DNA of 56,993 nt from an uncultured Ruminococcus sp. (GTDB lineage: Bacteria; Bacillota; Clostridia; Oscillospirales; Ruminococcaceae), in contig CAMZZN010000011.1 in the NCBI GenBank assembly GCA_947345935.1, forward strand, positions 1-56,993. The letters are read 5' to 3'. The notes beneath the pieces were generated by a model. It was not told the DNA's origin and made no database searches. It saw nothing but the letters and a program-made list of their open reading frames with translations. The first letter of the stretch is position 1; every line of letters starts with the position of its first letter. A program made the translations under genes and the position numbers. Positions 9,254 to 18,047 of this stretch are shown in pieces.

Positions 9254-11800
9254 TTATGATTCTGGCAGTTTGCTGATAAGTTTAAGAAGATATTTCTGGA
9301 TAGCAAGGGCGTCGGCGTTTGTCAGTCCGTCGCCGACATAAGCAACGTCGCCGTTGATCCTGCCCTGTTCAGTGATATGTGTTTTTTCAGAACCGTTTAC
9401 TCCGTAAGCGTCGGGGTTTCCTATAGCCTGCATAATTAGAATAGCGTCGTTGAGAAGAACCTGACCGTCGCAGTCAGCGTCTCCGGGAATACCTGCGGTA
9501 ATAATCGGGGATTCTTCTTCCATATGAAGAACGACCTTCTCGATAGTAACATTGTTGCCGTGAGGCCAGAAGATCATAGCCTTTACGGTAGAACCGACAT
9601 TTGAAGGAATCTTGTAATCCACGGAAACTTCTCTGTTTGCAGGAACGGAAATATCGGTGAAGTCTACCTGTTCCCACTTGCCCGTCCATGTGCCGAATGC
9701 GCCGGATGTGTTTGTATCATTGGAGTTTACCTTGTAGTAAAGTGTAGCGGACTTTGCACCCTGCGGGCTGAATTCTGCGTAATTGTTCATTTCGCCGTCG
9801 TCGCCCTCTTCCGTGCCAACGGTCATATCATTGGGAGTAAGGATAACATCCTTTGATATGGGAGCAGCGGTAGTTGTAGTAGTTCTTCTGGTGGTTGTCG
9901 ATGTTGTTGTCTTTCTTGTAGTAGTAGTGGTCGTTCTCGGTGGAGTTGTAGTAATTACGGATGATCCGCCCATATGAAGAACGACCTTCTCGATAGTAAC
10001 GTTGTTGCCGTGAGGCCAGAAGATCATAGCCTTTACGGTAGAACCGACGTTTGAAGGAATCTCGTAATCTACGGCAACTTCCTTGTTTGCAGGAACGGAA
10101 ATATCGCTGAAATCTACCTGTTCCCACTTGCCAGTCCATGTACCGAATGCGCCGGATGTGTTTGTATCATTTGAGTTTACTTTGTAGTAGAGAGTTGCAG
10201 ATTTTGCACCCTGCGGACTGAATTCTGCGTAATTGTTCATTTCGTCGTCGTCGCCCTTTTCAGTACCGACAGTCATATCGTCAGGAGTAAGAACGATATC
10301 TTTGACGGACGGTCCTGGATTGACCGTTGTGGTCGTTACAACAGGCTGACCGTTTTGGGTAGTCGTTGTTGTGACAGGTCCGGGATTGGATGATCCGCTG
10401 TAAATCTTTGTAACGCCCTCGATAGAGGAAGCTGTTTTACCAGTCTTGTATATCGAGTAAAGACCGGCTGCCGCACCGACAAGACCTGCGTTGTAGTCGA
10501 TAGCTACCTCATTTGTCTTGTAGTCGTTCATAACATCGGAATACTGTCCGCCTGCGGTAGGGCCGCCTGCGAGAGCGCCGATAAGAACATGCCCCTTAGT
10601 GGGGTGATAAGTAGTAGTATATTCGTTCATGCCGTCAGAGCCTTCGTAGCCCTGATAACCGGACGCTGCACGGTGGTGTGTGTTCTTTGCGGAATTTGAG
10701 GAGAATCCTGTTACGAAGCAGGTATTGAACGGATTCTGTCCGAGGATATAGCTCATCTGACCCTTGCACCAGCTTGTGTAGTCGGCGTTCGAGTGCTTGC
10801 TTGCGATAAGAGCGGACATCTGAACCGAGCAGTTGTATCTTGCGCTGCCCCAGTCGTCCATGCAGAGATAGTTGCTGCCGCTGCATAATCCTCCGAGGTA
10901 GCTGTTTACCTTGCTCCAGTCGCCTGTAATCTCAGCGTAAACGCAGGCAGCGCCGAGACCTCTGTTGTCCCAGCCGTCGCACCAGCCGAGATACTGAGTC
11001 TGTTTGCTTGCGCAGTCGCTCTTGTACTTTTCGTTCTTTGTTGCAAGATAGAGCCAGCCGGCAGCGTTAGCCTGTTCGTCCTGCGGGCTTGGACTGTCAG
11101 TAACGTAGAAGCCTGTAGGACCGTTTCTTTCGATGCTGTTGTTCTGAGTGGAGAAATTGTAGAGGGCCTCAGCGTATTTCAGATCTTCAGCGTCTCCGAA
11201 ATTCAGGTAGTTGAGAGCGAGAGCAGCCGCATAGTTTGCAGCCATATCGCTGGCGCTGTTGGATGTCCAGAACATTTTTCTGCTTCCTTGCAGTTCAGGA
11301 GCGCCCCAGTAGCTGTGGTCTTCGTTTCCGTCGCCCTTCTGATAGAGGAAGCTTGAAACGCTGTTGCCGTTAAGCTTGGTAGATCTCTTGAAGAAATCGC
11401 AGAAATGGTCTGTAATAACTTTAAGGTGATCGCTCTGACCAGAAGCGTCGTAGGCGTCCTTAAATTCGTAATAGCTCCAGCCAAGGACAGACGCTGCATA
11501 TCCCTGCGGCAGACCAAACATGGCGTGGTCGCCGGCGTCATGGAAACCGCCCTTTACCTCGTCGGATGTATGGCAGTTGCTTCTCCAGGACATAGCAGTT
11601 TTTCCATTTACTTCACCGCACATATTGGCGTCGTAGAAATAAAGGGAATACTGAAGGAGTCTGGCGTAATCGTCGGTATCTGCCGCATTTGCTGTAAGAG
11701 AGGGGCGCACCGTATTTGCAGATACAGGTGCGGCAAGTGCGGAAACGGCGACGATGCCGCCGAGAACCATTGATTTGATTCTGTTGATAGTTTTGTGCAT
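9254..11800 (-). CDS. Secreted GH9 endoglucanase with two repeated binding-type modules and dockerin
   Basis: 848 aa. A signal peptide (about 1-40) is followed by a GH9 (alpha/alpha)6 catalytic domain to about residue 450. Visible catalytic residues are D88 and D91 in GGFHDAGD, and the acid E431 in NEVAIDYNAG; the THHRAA motif is also present. A Thr-rich linker leads to module 1 (about 498-610), a second linker of almost pure Thr/Arg (611-647), module 2 (648-760), and a dockerin (about 772-846) starting GDADCDGQV. The two modules are nearly identical at DNA level. Ruminococcal CBM families such as CBM79 are known in tandem on GH9 enzymes, so a beta-glucan-binding role is likely but the family was not verified. 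The enzyme should be secreted and docked into the cellulosome. An imperfect promoter (TATAAT at 11857-11862, no consensus -35) lies upstream. Confidence 0.95.
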   Translation of the reverse strand: MHKTINRIKSMVLGGIVAVSALAAPVSANTVRPSLTANAADTDDYARLLQYSLYFYDANMCGEVNGKTAMSWRSNCHTSDEVKGGFHDAGDHAMFGLPQGYAASVLGWSYYEFKDAYDASGQSDHLKVITDHFCDFFKRSTKLNGNSVSSFLYQKGDGNEDHSYWGAPELQGSRKMFWTSNSASDMAANYAAALALNYLNFGDAEDLKYAEALYNFSTQNNSIERNGPTGFYVTDSPSPQDEQANAAGWLYLATKNEKYKSDCASKQTQYLGWCDGWDNRGLGAACVYAEITGDWSKVNSYLGGLCSGSNYLCMDDWGSARYNCSVQMSALIASKHSNADYTSWCKGQMSYILGQNPFNTCFVTGFSSNSAKNTHHRAASGYQGYEGSDGMNEYTTTYHPTKGHVLIGALAGGPTAGGQYSDVMNDYKTNEVAIDYNAGLVGAAAGLYSIYKTGKTASSIEGVTKIYSGSSNPGPVTTTTTQNGQPVVTTTTVNPGPSVKDIVLTPDDMTVGTEKGDDDEMNNYAEFSPQGAKSATLYYKVNSNDTNTSGAFGTWTGKWEQVDFSDISVPANKEVAVDYEIPSNVGSTVKAMIFWPHGNNVTIEKVVLHMGGSSVITTTPPRTTTTTTRKTTTSTTTRRTTTTTAAPISKDVILTPNDMTVGTEEGDDGEMNNYAEFSPQGAKSATLYYKVNSNDTNTSGAFGTWTGKWEQVDFTDISVPANREVSVDYKIPSNVGSTVKAMIFWPHGNNVTIEKVVLHMEEESPIITAGIPGDADCDGQVLLNDAILIMQAIGNPDAYGVNGSEKTHITEQGRINGDVAYVGDGLTNADALAIQKYLLKLISKLPES
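9521..9857 (-). repeat. Direct repeat copy 2 (module 2 of GH9-A)
   Basis: About 337 nt encoding residues about 648-760, aligned at a constant 450-nt offset to 9971-10307 without visible indels and with scattered, mostly synonymous substitutions. It is a recent intragenic duplication. Confidence 0.92.
9971..10307 (-). repeat. Direct repeat copy 1 (module 1 of GH9-A)
   Basis: Partner of 9521-9857. It encodes residues about 498-610. The two copies are separated by a Thr/Arg linker encoded by short ACN/CGN codon runs. Confidence 0.92.
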
Positions 11801-11886
11801 ATTATCACACTTCTTTCTGAATTTGAAGATAATTGCCTATAATATGTCGCACTTCTATTATACAATGTTTCCGGAGATATTTTTTT

Positions 11887-11906
11887 ACATTTTAATTACA
11901 AAATGT
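11887..11906. promoter_or_regulatory. Candidate operator upstream of GH9-A
   Basis: Inverted repeat ACATTTT-(6 nt)-AAAATGT just upstream of the expected -35 position of the GH9-A promoter. Chance is possible in this AT-rich stretch. Confidence 0.35.
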
Positions 11907-11981
11907 TAACAATAATATTAAAATTAATGAATTGGAAATAATTTAGTCACATGACATCAGAAAATAATTCATTATAAGGTC

Positions 11982-12020
11982 AAAAAAGGGATACCGGAAG
12001 ATTATTTCCGGTATCCTTTT
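11982..12020 (-). terminator. Terminator of GH9-B
   Basis: On the minus strand, GGATACCGGAA pairs with TTCCGGTATCC and is followed by a T run; it is 3' of the GH9-B gene. Confidence 0.85.
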
Positions 12021-12034
12021 CTTTCTGTTTATTA

Positions 12035-14371
12035 TTACAGTTCATCAGGATTAAGTTTGTCTACAAGATGAATAAGATACTTCTGTATCTGGAGGGCGTC
12101 CTGATTCGTCAGATCTGATCCGTATTCAAAGACGTCGGCGTTTATCTTGCCCTCAGCCGTGATATGTGTTTCTTCGCTTCCGTTCACACCGTAAGCGTCG
12201 GGATTTCCGACAGCCTGCATAACAAGTATTGCATCATTGAGGAGAACCTGTCCGTCGCAGTCGGCGTCTCCCCAGATACGGTCTGCGTTAACTGCCTTTA
12301 ACTGTACTGTTTTGGTTACCCCGCCTGGGAATGTAACTTTAATATCGTATGTGCCGGCCTTTTCAATTGTTACAGCGAAAGAGATCGGCGTCTCTTGGCT
12401 TATCTTGACATTTTCAGAATCAACGGAAACATTCCAGTCTCTTGTCGGTCTGTCCCAGCCGCCGATGCCAACGGTAATAGTTTCTCCAACTTTTACTTCG
12501 GTCTTATCGGGCACAAGAGTATATTCAGGCTCGTCTGCTTTGGTCAGTTCAATATTGCAGTTAATCGTGGATTCACCACTGATAAAATCCTTGAATGTCC
12601 AGGAAGTTTTATCGCTTGTATATCCGTCCGGCAGGGTTTTCAGGGTAAGGGTATATTCTGACGGACTCTGAATTTCCCACGCACCGTCGGTCACCTGAAT
12701 GGTCTTGGGATTTTCGTCGGCAGTATTCCATACGATAGTTTCGCCGTAACTCTTTTGACGTTCCATTGAAAGCTCGGCGCCGGGAAGAAGTTCTCCGGTC
12801 TCCTTGTCAACTACCTTTACAGCTATTTTATATTCTACCGGGTCAACTATAACTGAACCGCCGCCGAACTTGAAGTTTTCGTTAAGTTCAGATGCGCTTG
12901 CTTCAAGAATCTTTATAGCCGATGCGTCGCCGCCGTAAAGATTTGCAGCAGATGCGCAGGCTACCGCAAAACAGCCGTTGTAGTCAAGAGCGCCTTCGGT
13001 GAACTGAAATCTGTCGGCATGATCTTCGTAGTTGCCGGAACTGTCCTCGCCGCCTACCAGCATACCGTAGTTAGTGTATTTAGCCTCCGGATTCTGGGCG
13101 GATGTAACGCCCTCGCCGCCGGGATTAGCCGCACGGTGGTGGATATGCGTAGGCCACTTGTCGCCGAATCCCAGCAGATAGCTGTAGCCTCTGCTGTTGT
13201 TGCCGAGGATAAAGTCCATCTGATACTTAGCTCCCTTGGCAAAGGATGAATTAGGGTCGCCGTCGGCGATCATATAAGCGTTCATCTGTTTTGCGCAGTT
13301 GTAACGTGAAGCGCCCCAGCCGTTGGCGTTGTATGTTCCTTCTTTGAGACCGCCCTGGTTGTTAAGTTCAAATTCAAGCTCCTGAGAGAATACTTTATCG
13401 CCGGTAGCCTTGTACATCAGGGCTGCGTATCCCTGCCATACCTTATCCCATGAGTAGACATGATAGTCGTAAACTCCGTTATACTGACCGTTATTAGGCG
13501 TCAAGGTAGGTTTGCTGCCTGCCTCGTTTATCCAGAGCCATGCTTCCGCCAGAGCAAATTCATCTTCGCACATAGAGTCCGTAGGGTAGAAGTTACTGAG
13601 ACCGCCGCCCTCGTTTCCTCTGTTTTTCTTTCCGAATTCAAGGAGCGCTTTGGCGTATTCCAGACATTTTTCCGCATACGTCGGATCAGATTTTTTAAGG
13701 ATATATGCTGCGCCTGCAAGACCTGCCGCCATTTCGCCGCATACGGCGGAGTTGTTTTTTCCGGCGGTGAGCCAGTAAATGGGACGGTCATATGTCTGCA
13801 CCTCTGGAGCAGTCCAGATAGAGTGGTCTACGTCGCCGTTAGCTACGACATGAGCAATAGCCGCAACATTGCCAGAACTGTCAAGGAAAGTCGTTTTCAT
13901 AAGATAATCGGCAGCCCAGCGCACCTCATACTCAAGATGATCTCTGCATCCTGCCTTTTCATAAATACCCTCGTTAAGATATTCGGAGAGAGCAAGGCTT
14001 GAAGCTCCGAAGCCGATAGTCAGATTGAATTTTATGTGATCTCCGGCGTCGTGCCATCCGCCGGAAACGTCTACCATGCCGTCTCCGTCCGGATCGACAA
14101 CGGATTTGAGCGAACCGTCAAGGCTTCCAACAGAAGCCTTAGCGTCATAAGTATGGCAGTCGCCCCTCCATGTGAGAGGACCGTCAGTTATGTCTGTTCC
14201 GCAGGCGTTGGAATCAAAGAAGTAGAGGGACATTGCCAGAGCCTCGTAGTAGTTCGGGTCGCCTGCTGCCGATGCGGTCATTCCGATTCCTGAAACCGGA
14301 ATTGACGAAGCTGCAATGAGAGTTCCCATAAGACCTGCTATAGTCTTTCTGAGTTTTGATGAATGTACCAT
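12035..14371 (-). CDS. Secreted GH9 cellulase with beta-sandwich modules and dockerin
   Basis: 778 aa. A signal peptide (about 1-37) precedes a GH9 domain to about residue 480. D108 and D111 in GGWHDAGD and E459 in FTEGALDYNG are the expected catalytic residues, and HIHHRAANPGG is conserved. After it come a SpaA/prealbumin-like beta-sandwich (about 520-620, containing DKETGELLPGAELSM), a bacterial Ig-like module (about 625-695, TEVKVGETITVGIGGW), and a dockerin (about 702-776). It belongs to the same dockerin class as GH9-A and the GH10 enzyme. Upstream on the minus strand, TTGAAA and TAATAA/TATAAT elements near 14440-14470 form a probable promoter, and CCCCTTT complements give the ribosome site (AAAGGGGAA). 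Confidence 0.95.
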   Translation of the reverse strand: MVHSSKLRKTIAGLMGTLIAASSIPVSGIGMTASAAGDPNYYEALAMSLYFFDSNACGTDITDGPLTWRGDCHTYDAKASVGSLDGSLKSVVDPDGDGMVDVSGGWHDAGDHIKFNLTIGFGASSLALSEYLNEGIYEKAGCRDHLEYEVRWAADYLMKTTFLDSSGNVAAIAHVVANGDVDHSIWTAPEVQTYDRPIYWLTAGKNNSAVCGEMAAGLAGAAYILKKSDPTYAEKCLEYAKALLEFGKKNRGNEGGGLSNFYPTDSMCEDEFALAEAWLWINEAGSKPTLTPNNGQYNGVYDYHVYSWDKVWQGYAALMYKATGDKVFSQELEFELNNQGGLKEGTYNANGWGASRYNCAKQMNAYMIADGDPNSSFAKGAKYQMDFILGNNSRGYSYLLGFGDKWPTHIHHRAANPGGEGVTSAQNPEAKYTNYGMLVGGEDSSGNYEDHADRFQFTEGALDYNGCFAVACASAANLYGGDASAIKILEASASELNENFKFGGGSVIVDPVEYKIAVKVVDKETGELLPGAELSMERQKSYGETIVWNTADENPKTIQVTDGAWEIQSPSEYTLTLKTLPDGYTSDKTSWTFKDFISGESTINCNIELTKADEPEYTLVPDKTEVKVGETITVGIGGWDRPTRDWNVSVDSENVKISQETPISFAVTIEKAGTYDIKVTFPGGVTKTVQLKAVNADRIWGDADCDGQVLLNDAILVMQAVGNPDAYGVNGSEETHITAEGKINADVFEYGSDLTNQDALQIQKYLIHLVDKLNPDEL

Positions 14372-14576
14372 AAATTATTCCCCTTTCAAACGCTGATAGA
14401 ATTATTGATCTTTATCAAAGGTGATTTGATGCTGTTTATACTTATTATAAATTATACCATATTTTTTCAATATTTTGTTACGAAATTGTGTACATATTGA
14501 TAAGAGTATCATTTTTGTAGGCTTATGCAAAAATCCAGGAGATATATTGTGCAAAATCACAACTGATCTGCTCACG

Positions 14577-15674
14577 TTATGTAATGAATGACATATAAAT
14601 CAGCCATTCCTGTTTTTCCCTTATATATATGACTGCATAATCAAGGAGACTGCTTCCCGCAAGGGAATAAACGTCGCACACGTACTGCACACCGCCGGAA
14701 TATATAGTCGTTTCGCCGGCTTTGCTGCCAAGCTGCAAATCGGCAGACAGTTCTCCGATGCACCGGTAATTGACAGGAACAGTGGTATTCCCCGAAGGAT
14801 CGGCAGTTTCAGCCGGCAGTTGAATATCAGGGTAAAGCGGCTGAGTGACAGCAGTTGTCTGGGGGACTGAAGTAGTTGTTGATGATACAGTATATGTAAC
14901 AAGACTTGTCGTTTTAGTTGACGTGGTTGTAATTGTGGTTGTCGTTTTAGTCGCCCATGATGTAGAGGCCGATGGAGAGAACGTAGTAGAAGTGAGGTAT
15001 GTTCCATCATGTATAGTGGTGGTGAAAGTACCGCCTGATGTGGTGGTCAATGGATTCTGAGTAGTGACGGTCGTCCTGGTTCCTGTTGTAGAAGTAACAT
15101 AAATTCTGCTTGTTGTTGCAGTGGTTTTTGTAGACCTCGTAGCAGTTGCGGTGGTATGAGTAGTTTTTGACACAGTCACTGTTGACGTTTTCGTTGATGA
15201 GACATAATTCCGGGCAGTTGTGCGTGTTGAAGTGACGCTGATATAAGATGTATTGGCATCTGTTGTTGATACCGGAGAATGGGACGCCGTTGTTTTAGCG
15301 GTTGTTGTGGTTTTCGCCGCAGTTGTTGATGCGGCAGGCTTAGCCGTGGTATTGCGAATGCCGTCCGGAGGAGATGTGAACACTTCAGTAGTAATTTCAG
15401 GTTCATATGATCCGTGATCGGGGACAGTTGTATTGGTCGGAGGAGCCGTTACGGATGACTCGTCGGTGATAATATTCTGCGCATTAAATTTCTTTTCAAG
15501 AGCTTCTCTTACGGTTTCATTTTTGATAACGAAAATACCGGTAAGAATAATGGCGAACATACTTGCAAAGGCGAGCGTATATTGTCTTATAACTGCCGCA
15601 CGCTTTCTTTTGAGGGCAAGTCGCCGGTCGGCTTCACGGAATACTTCTTCTGCAAAATCGTCATAATTTTTCAT
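14577..15674 (-). CDS. Membrane protein with Thr/Ser stalk, probable anti-sigma factor
   Basis: 365 aa from the ATG at 15674 (AAGGAGGG upstream), overlapping the sigma gene stop by 14 nt. Residues 1-30 are a short cytoplasmic segment rich in Arg/Lys/Glu. Residues about 31-50 are one transmembrane helix. Residues about 75-275 are an extended Thr/Ser/Pro stalk. Residues about 280-365 form a small globular domain with two cysteines (YRCIGEL and VQYVCDVYS). I see no zinc-binding anti-sigma (HxxxCxxC) motif. Coupling to an ECF sigma gene and a single-pass topology make an anti-sigma or co-sensor role the best inference. The outer domain would be pushed through the wall by the stalk. The neighbouring GH9 genes suggest polysaccharide sensing. 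Confidence 0.75.
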   Translation of the reverse strand: MKNYDDFAEEVFREADRRLALKRKRAAVIRQYTLAFASMFAIILTGIFVIKNETVREALEKKFNAQNIITDESSVTAPPTNTTVPDHGSYEPEITTEVFTSPPDGIRNTTAKPAASTTAAKTTTTAKTTASHSPVSTTDANTSYISVTSTRTTARNYVSSTKTSTVTVSKTTHTTATATRSTKTTATTSRIYVTSTTGTRTTVTTQNPLTTTSGGTFTTTIHDGTYLTSTTFSPSASTSWATKTTTTITTTSTKTTSLVTYTVSSTTTSVPQTTAVTQPLYPDIQLPAETADPSGNTTVPVNYRCIGELSADLQLGSKAGETTIYSGGVQYVCDVYSLAGSSLLDYAVIYIREKQEWLIYMSFIT

Positions 15675-16215
15675 AGACAAAGCCCTCCTTTTCAAGTTCT
15701 GATCTTAAAGCTTTTTTTGCTCTGTAAATGAGATTTTCGATCTGACGGTTTGTTTTTTTCATTATTGTGGCTGCGCCGGAATTATCGAATCCTTCAAAAA
15801 AGGTGAGATAAAGAACCTGACAGTAGTCGTTGTTGATATTTTTCATTGCATTGTGAATAGTTATCCGCTGTTCTTCCTTTATGTATTCACGTTCAAGATC
15901 GGTTTCGTCTGACAGGCTGTAAACGGCGTCCATATCGAGTTCTTTTCGCTTTTTAATGCTTTTAAGAAAATCTATAGCGGTATAGCGGCAGATAGAGTAC
16001 AGCCAGGTTTTAAAAGAACTTTTCCCTGAATATTTCGGTTTTTTTACTACCAGTTTTATAAATACTTCCTGAACTATTTCCTCTGCAAGTCCCATATCTT
16101 TTACGATACTGTTGGCAAAAAGGATCATTCCGTCCCGGTAATCACGGATAATTTCTACAAGGGCGTTACGGTCGCCTTCCCGAAAGCGGCGATAGTTTTC
16201 CACTCCGTTATCCAT
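15661..16215 (-). CDS. ECF-type RNA polymerase sigma factor
   Basis: 184 aa. Region 2 spans about residues 22-88 (core-binding GLAEEIVQEVFIKL, and FKTWLYSICRYTAIDFLKS for the -10 reading part). Region 4 spans about 120-172 with a helix-turn-helix (GAATIMKKTNRQIENLIYRAKKAL). Regions 1.1 and 3 are missing, as in ECF sigma factors. AAAGGAGGAG precedes the ATG. It overlaps the downstream stalk-protein gene, so the two are translated together. Upstream minus-strand sequence has two copies of a GAATACG/ATTCATACG-like motif that could be an autoregulated promoter, not verified. Confidence 0.93.
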   Translation of the reverse strand: MDNGVENYRRFREGDRNALVEIIRDYRDGMILFANSIVKDMGLAEEIVQEVFIKLVVKKPKYSGKSSFKTWLYSICRYTAIDFLKSIKKRKELDMDAVYSLSDETDLEREYIKEEQRITIHNAMKNINNDYCQVLYLTFFEGFDNSGAATIMKKTNRQIENLIYRAKKALRSELEKEGFVYEKL

Positions 16216-16577
16216 AACTCCTCCTTTTCTGTTATATACTTTTTTAAATTAGTCGTTTATGCAGACAAGAACTCTCGTCTGTTTTAAAAAATTTTCATAC
16301 CTCGTATTCAAATAGGAAAGATATGTAGTTTTTCGTATGAATACAGGTTATTATGTCGCTTTTCTTAATTATACACCCTGATATCAGAATTCGTCAAGTG
16401 CAATTTCTGTAACAGTCGGTTCACATTGGTAAATGTGCACATAAGTAAAAGATAAATCCGCACAATTTTCTCTGCTGCAAAAGTAAAATGAAACACGAGA
16501 TACAGAGAGAATCAGAGAAAAGGGGAGAGAATTCAAAAGAAATAAGGATATATATTAAAAAAAATCCGGATTTTCTA
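16216..16577. other. Divergent intergenic region between the sigma gene and rplM
   Basis: No gene seen. It is AT-rich and contains CAGAC-(10 nt)-GTCTG at 16262-16281 and related GTATTCATACG/GAATACGAGG motifs (about 16305-16345), which may belong to sigma-gene control. Confidence 0.4.
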
Positions 16578-16606
16578 TTGACAAGTATCTGCTTTTCATG
16601 TATAAT
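16578..16606 (+). promoter_or_regulatory. rplM: Consensus promoter of rplM-rpsI
   Basis: TTGACA (16578-16583), exact 17-nt spacer, TATAAT (16601-16606). Transcription should begin near 16613. Confidence 0.93.
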
Positions 16607-16619
16607 AACTAATGTTACT

Positions 16620-16654
16620 GTGCATGAACTGCACACCGGAGCTTTATTCTCCGG
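16620..16654 (+). promoter_or_regulatory. Structured L13-S9 leader with two hairpins
   Basis: GTGCA-TGAAC-TGCAC (16620-16634) and CCGGAG-CTTTATT-CTCCGG (16636-16654) form two adjacent hairpins just before the ribosome site. Ribosomal protein leaders upstream of rplM are known in Firmicutes and mediate autoregulation. Assignment to that family is by position and shape only. Confidence 0.6.
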
Positions 16655-16682
16655 ATCACTAAATTCATAGGAGGAATTAAAT

Positions 16683-17111
16683 ATGTCAACTACACTGGCA
16701 AAACCTGCTGAAGTAACACGTACATGGTATATCCTCGACGCAGAGGGAAAGCCCCTCGGACGTGTTGCAGCCAAGGCAGCTCATATTCTCAGAGGCAAGC
16801 ATAAGCCTACTTACACTCCCAACGTAGACTGTGGAGATCACGTTATCATTATCAACTGCGATAAGGCTGTTCTTACAGGTAAGAAGCTTGAGCAGAAGAA
16901 ATATTACTGGCACACAGGCTGGATCGGCGGCCTCAAGTCCATTTCTTACAAGGACATGATGGCAAACGAGGCTGACAGAGCTATGATGATCGCTGTAAAC
17001 GGTATGCTCCCCAACAACACTCTCGGCAGAGCTCAGCTCAAGAGACTCAGAACTTACAAGGGCGCTGAGCATAATCAGTCTGCTCAGAAACCCGTTGCTT
17101 ACGAGCTTTAA
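16683..17111 (+). CDS. rplM: 50S ribosomal protein L13
   Basis: 142 aa, full length. Characteristic stretches are RTWYILDAEGKPLGRVAA near the N-terminus, GDHVIIINCDKAVLTGKKLEQKKYYWHTG in the middle (shown here by residues about 48-76), and the family's terminal region with RLRTYKGAEHNQSAQKP. It binds 23S rRNA domain II early in assembly. AGGAGGAATTAAAT precedes the ATG. It is co-transcribed with rpsI, 18 nt downstream. Confidence 0.98.
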   Translation: MSTTLAKPAEVTRTWYILDAEGKPLGRVAAKAAHILRGKHKPTYTPNVDCGDHVIIINCDKAVLTGKKLEQKKYYWHTGWIGGLKSISYKDMMANEADRAMMIAVNGMLPNNTLGRAQLKRLRTYKGAEHNQSAQKPVAYEL

Positions 17112-17129
17112 TTAAAGGAGGCGTTTCAG

Positions 17130-17531
17130 ATGTACGAATCAAAAGTTAAATACTACTACGGAACAGGCAGAAGAAAGCATTCCGTTGCAAGAGTAAGAAT
17201 CTATCCCGGTTCAGGCAATGTTACTATTAATGGAAGAGGCATCGATGACTATTTCGGTCTTGAGACTCTCAAGCTTATCGTTCGTCAGCCTCTTGCTCTT
17301 ACTGACAATGTTGAAAAGTTCGATATTATCTGTACCGTTACAGGCGGCGGCGTTACGGGTCAGGCTGGCGCTATCAGACACGGTCTTTCAAGAGCTCTTC
17401 TTGAATTTGATCCCGAGCTTCGTCCGATCCTTAAGAAAGCCGGATTCCTTACACGTGACCCCAGAATGAAGGAAAGAAAGAAGTACGGTCTCAAAGCTGC
17501 ACGTCGTGCTCCGCAGTTCTCAAAGAGATAA
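17130..17531 (+). CDS. rpsI: 30S ribosomal protein S9
   Basis: 133 aa. It has [15 protein letters not shown], the [19 protein letters not shown] core, and the C-terminal [14 protein letters not shown] tail that reaches the P-site tRNA anticodon loop. Length is typical. AAAGGAGGCG precedes the start. Confidence 0.98.
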   Translation: MYESKVKYYYGTGRRKHSVARVRIYPGSGNVTINGRGIDDYFGLETLKLIVRQPLALTDNVEKFDIICTVTGGGVTGQAGAIRHGLSRALLEFDPELRPILKKAGFLTRDPRMKERKKYGLKAARRAPQFSKR

Positions 17532-17625
17532 TCAGACTTATCTCAAAAGCCGTATTTTCGGCACTTTTCAGACCTTGCAAATTCGTTGTGGTCTTTGTTT
17601 GGTCTTTATCGAAAGATTTTTGATA

Positions 17626-17657
17626 TCCGTCCCGATCAATCGGGGCGGATTTTTTTA
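17626..17657 (+). terminator. rplM-rpsI terminator
   Basis: TCCGTCCCGAT/ATCGGGGCGGA hairpin followed by seven T. Confidence 0.9.
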
Positions 17658-17978
17658 TGTATTAAAAAATGATCTGAAAACTGTCCGTATAGAAACCTTA
17701 CAGCCATAATGGACAAGTTATAAACTGCCGGTATAACAGGAAATATGAAAATATACGGCGAAAATGAATGAAAAAAATTTTCCCAATTGAGTTGTTAAAA
17801 TCTATTGGCTGAACATCGACATTCAACAGACTTTTCCACATTTTCAACATTGCTGATGTTAACATGAATGTTTAAACCTGGAATTCAACAGACTGTTGAA
17901 AAAGCTGTTGGTAAAAATAACACGCTGACCGAAAATAAATACAACTTGTCATTTATTGCGAAAATTATACTGCTTGAA
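17658..17978. other. AT-rich intergenic region with DnaA-box-like cluster
   Basis: No gene seen. The direct repeat ATTCAACAGACT occurs at 17821-17832 and 17883-17894. Between and around them are TTTTCCACA (17832-17840), TTTTCAACA, a hairpin AACAT-TGCTG-ATGTT, and TGTTGAAAA. These resemble DnaA-binding clusters but no replication gene is near. Confidence 0.4.
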
Positions 17979-18007
17979 TTGACTTTATGAATAAAATGTG
18001 ATATAAT
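17979..18007 (+). promoter_or_regulatory. Promoter of the GH10 xylanase gene
   Basis: TTGACT (17979-17984), 17-nt spacer, TATAAT (18002-18007). Confidence 0.87.
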
Positions 18008-18047
18008 ATAATTGCAAAATTTTTTTGTTTATGGGAGGAATTTAACA

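Noticed and set aside
9783..9977. Val-rich plus-strand frame opposite the GH9-A linker
   Set aside because: It is the complement of the Thr/Arg codon repeats; the low-complexity protein is an artefact.
14621..15406. Gln/Arg/Leu-rich frames opposite or offset to the stalked membrane protein
   Set aside because: They are shifted readings of ACN-rich stalk codons and have no start signals.
17810..17912. Chromosomal origin of replication
   Set aside because: DnaA-like boxes alone are weak evidence; no dnaA, dnaN, recF, rpmH or rnpA gene is near, so no origin is annotated.
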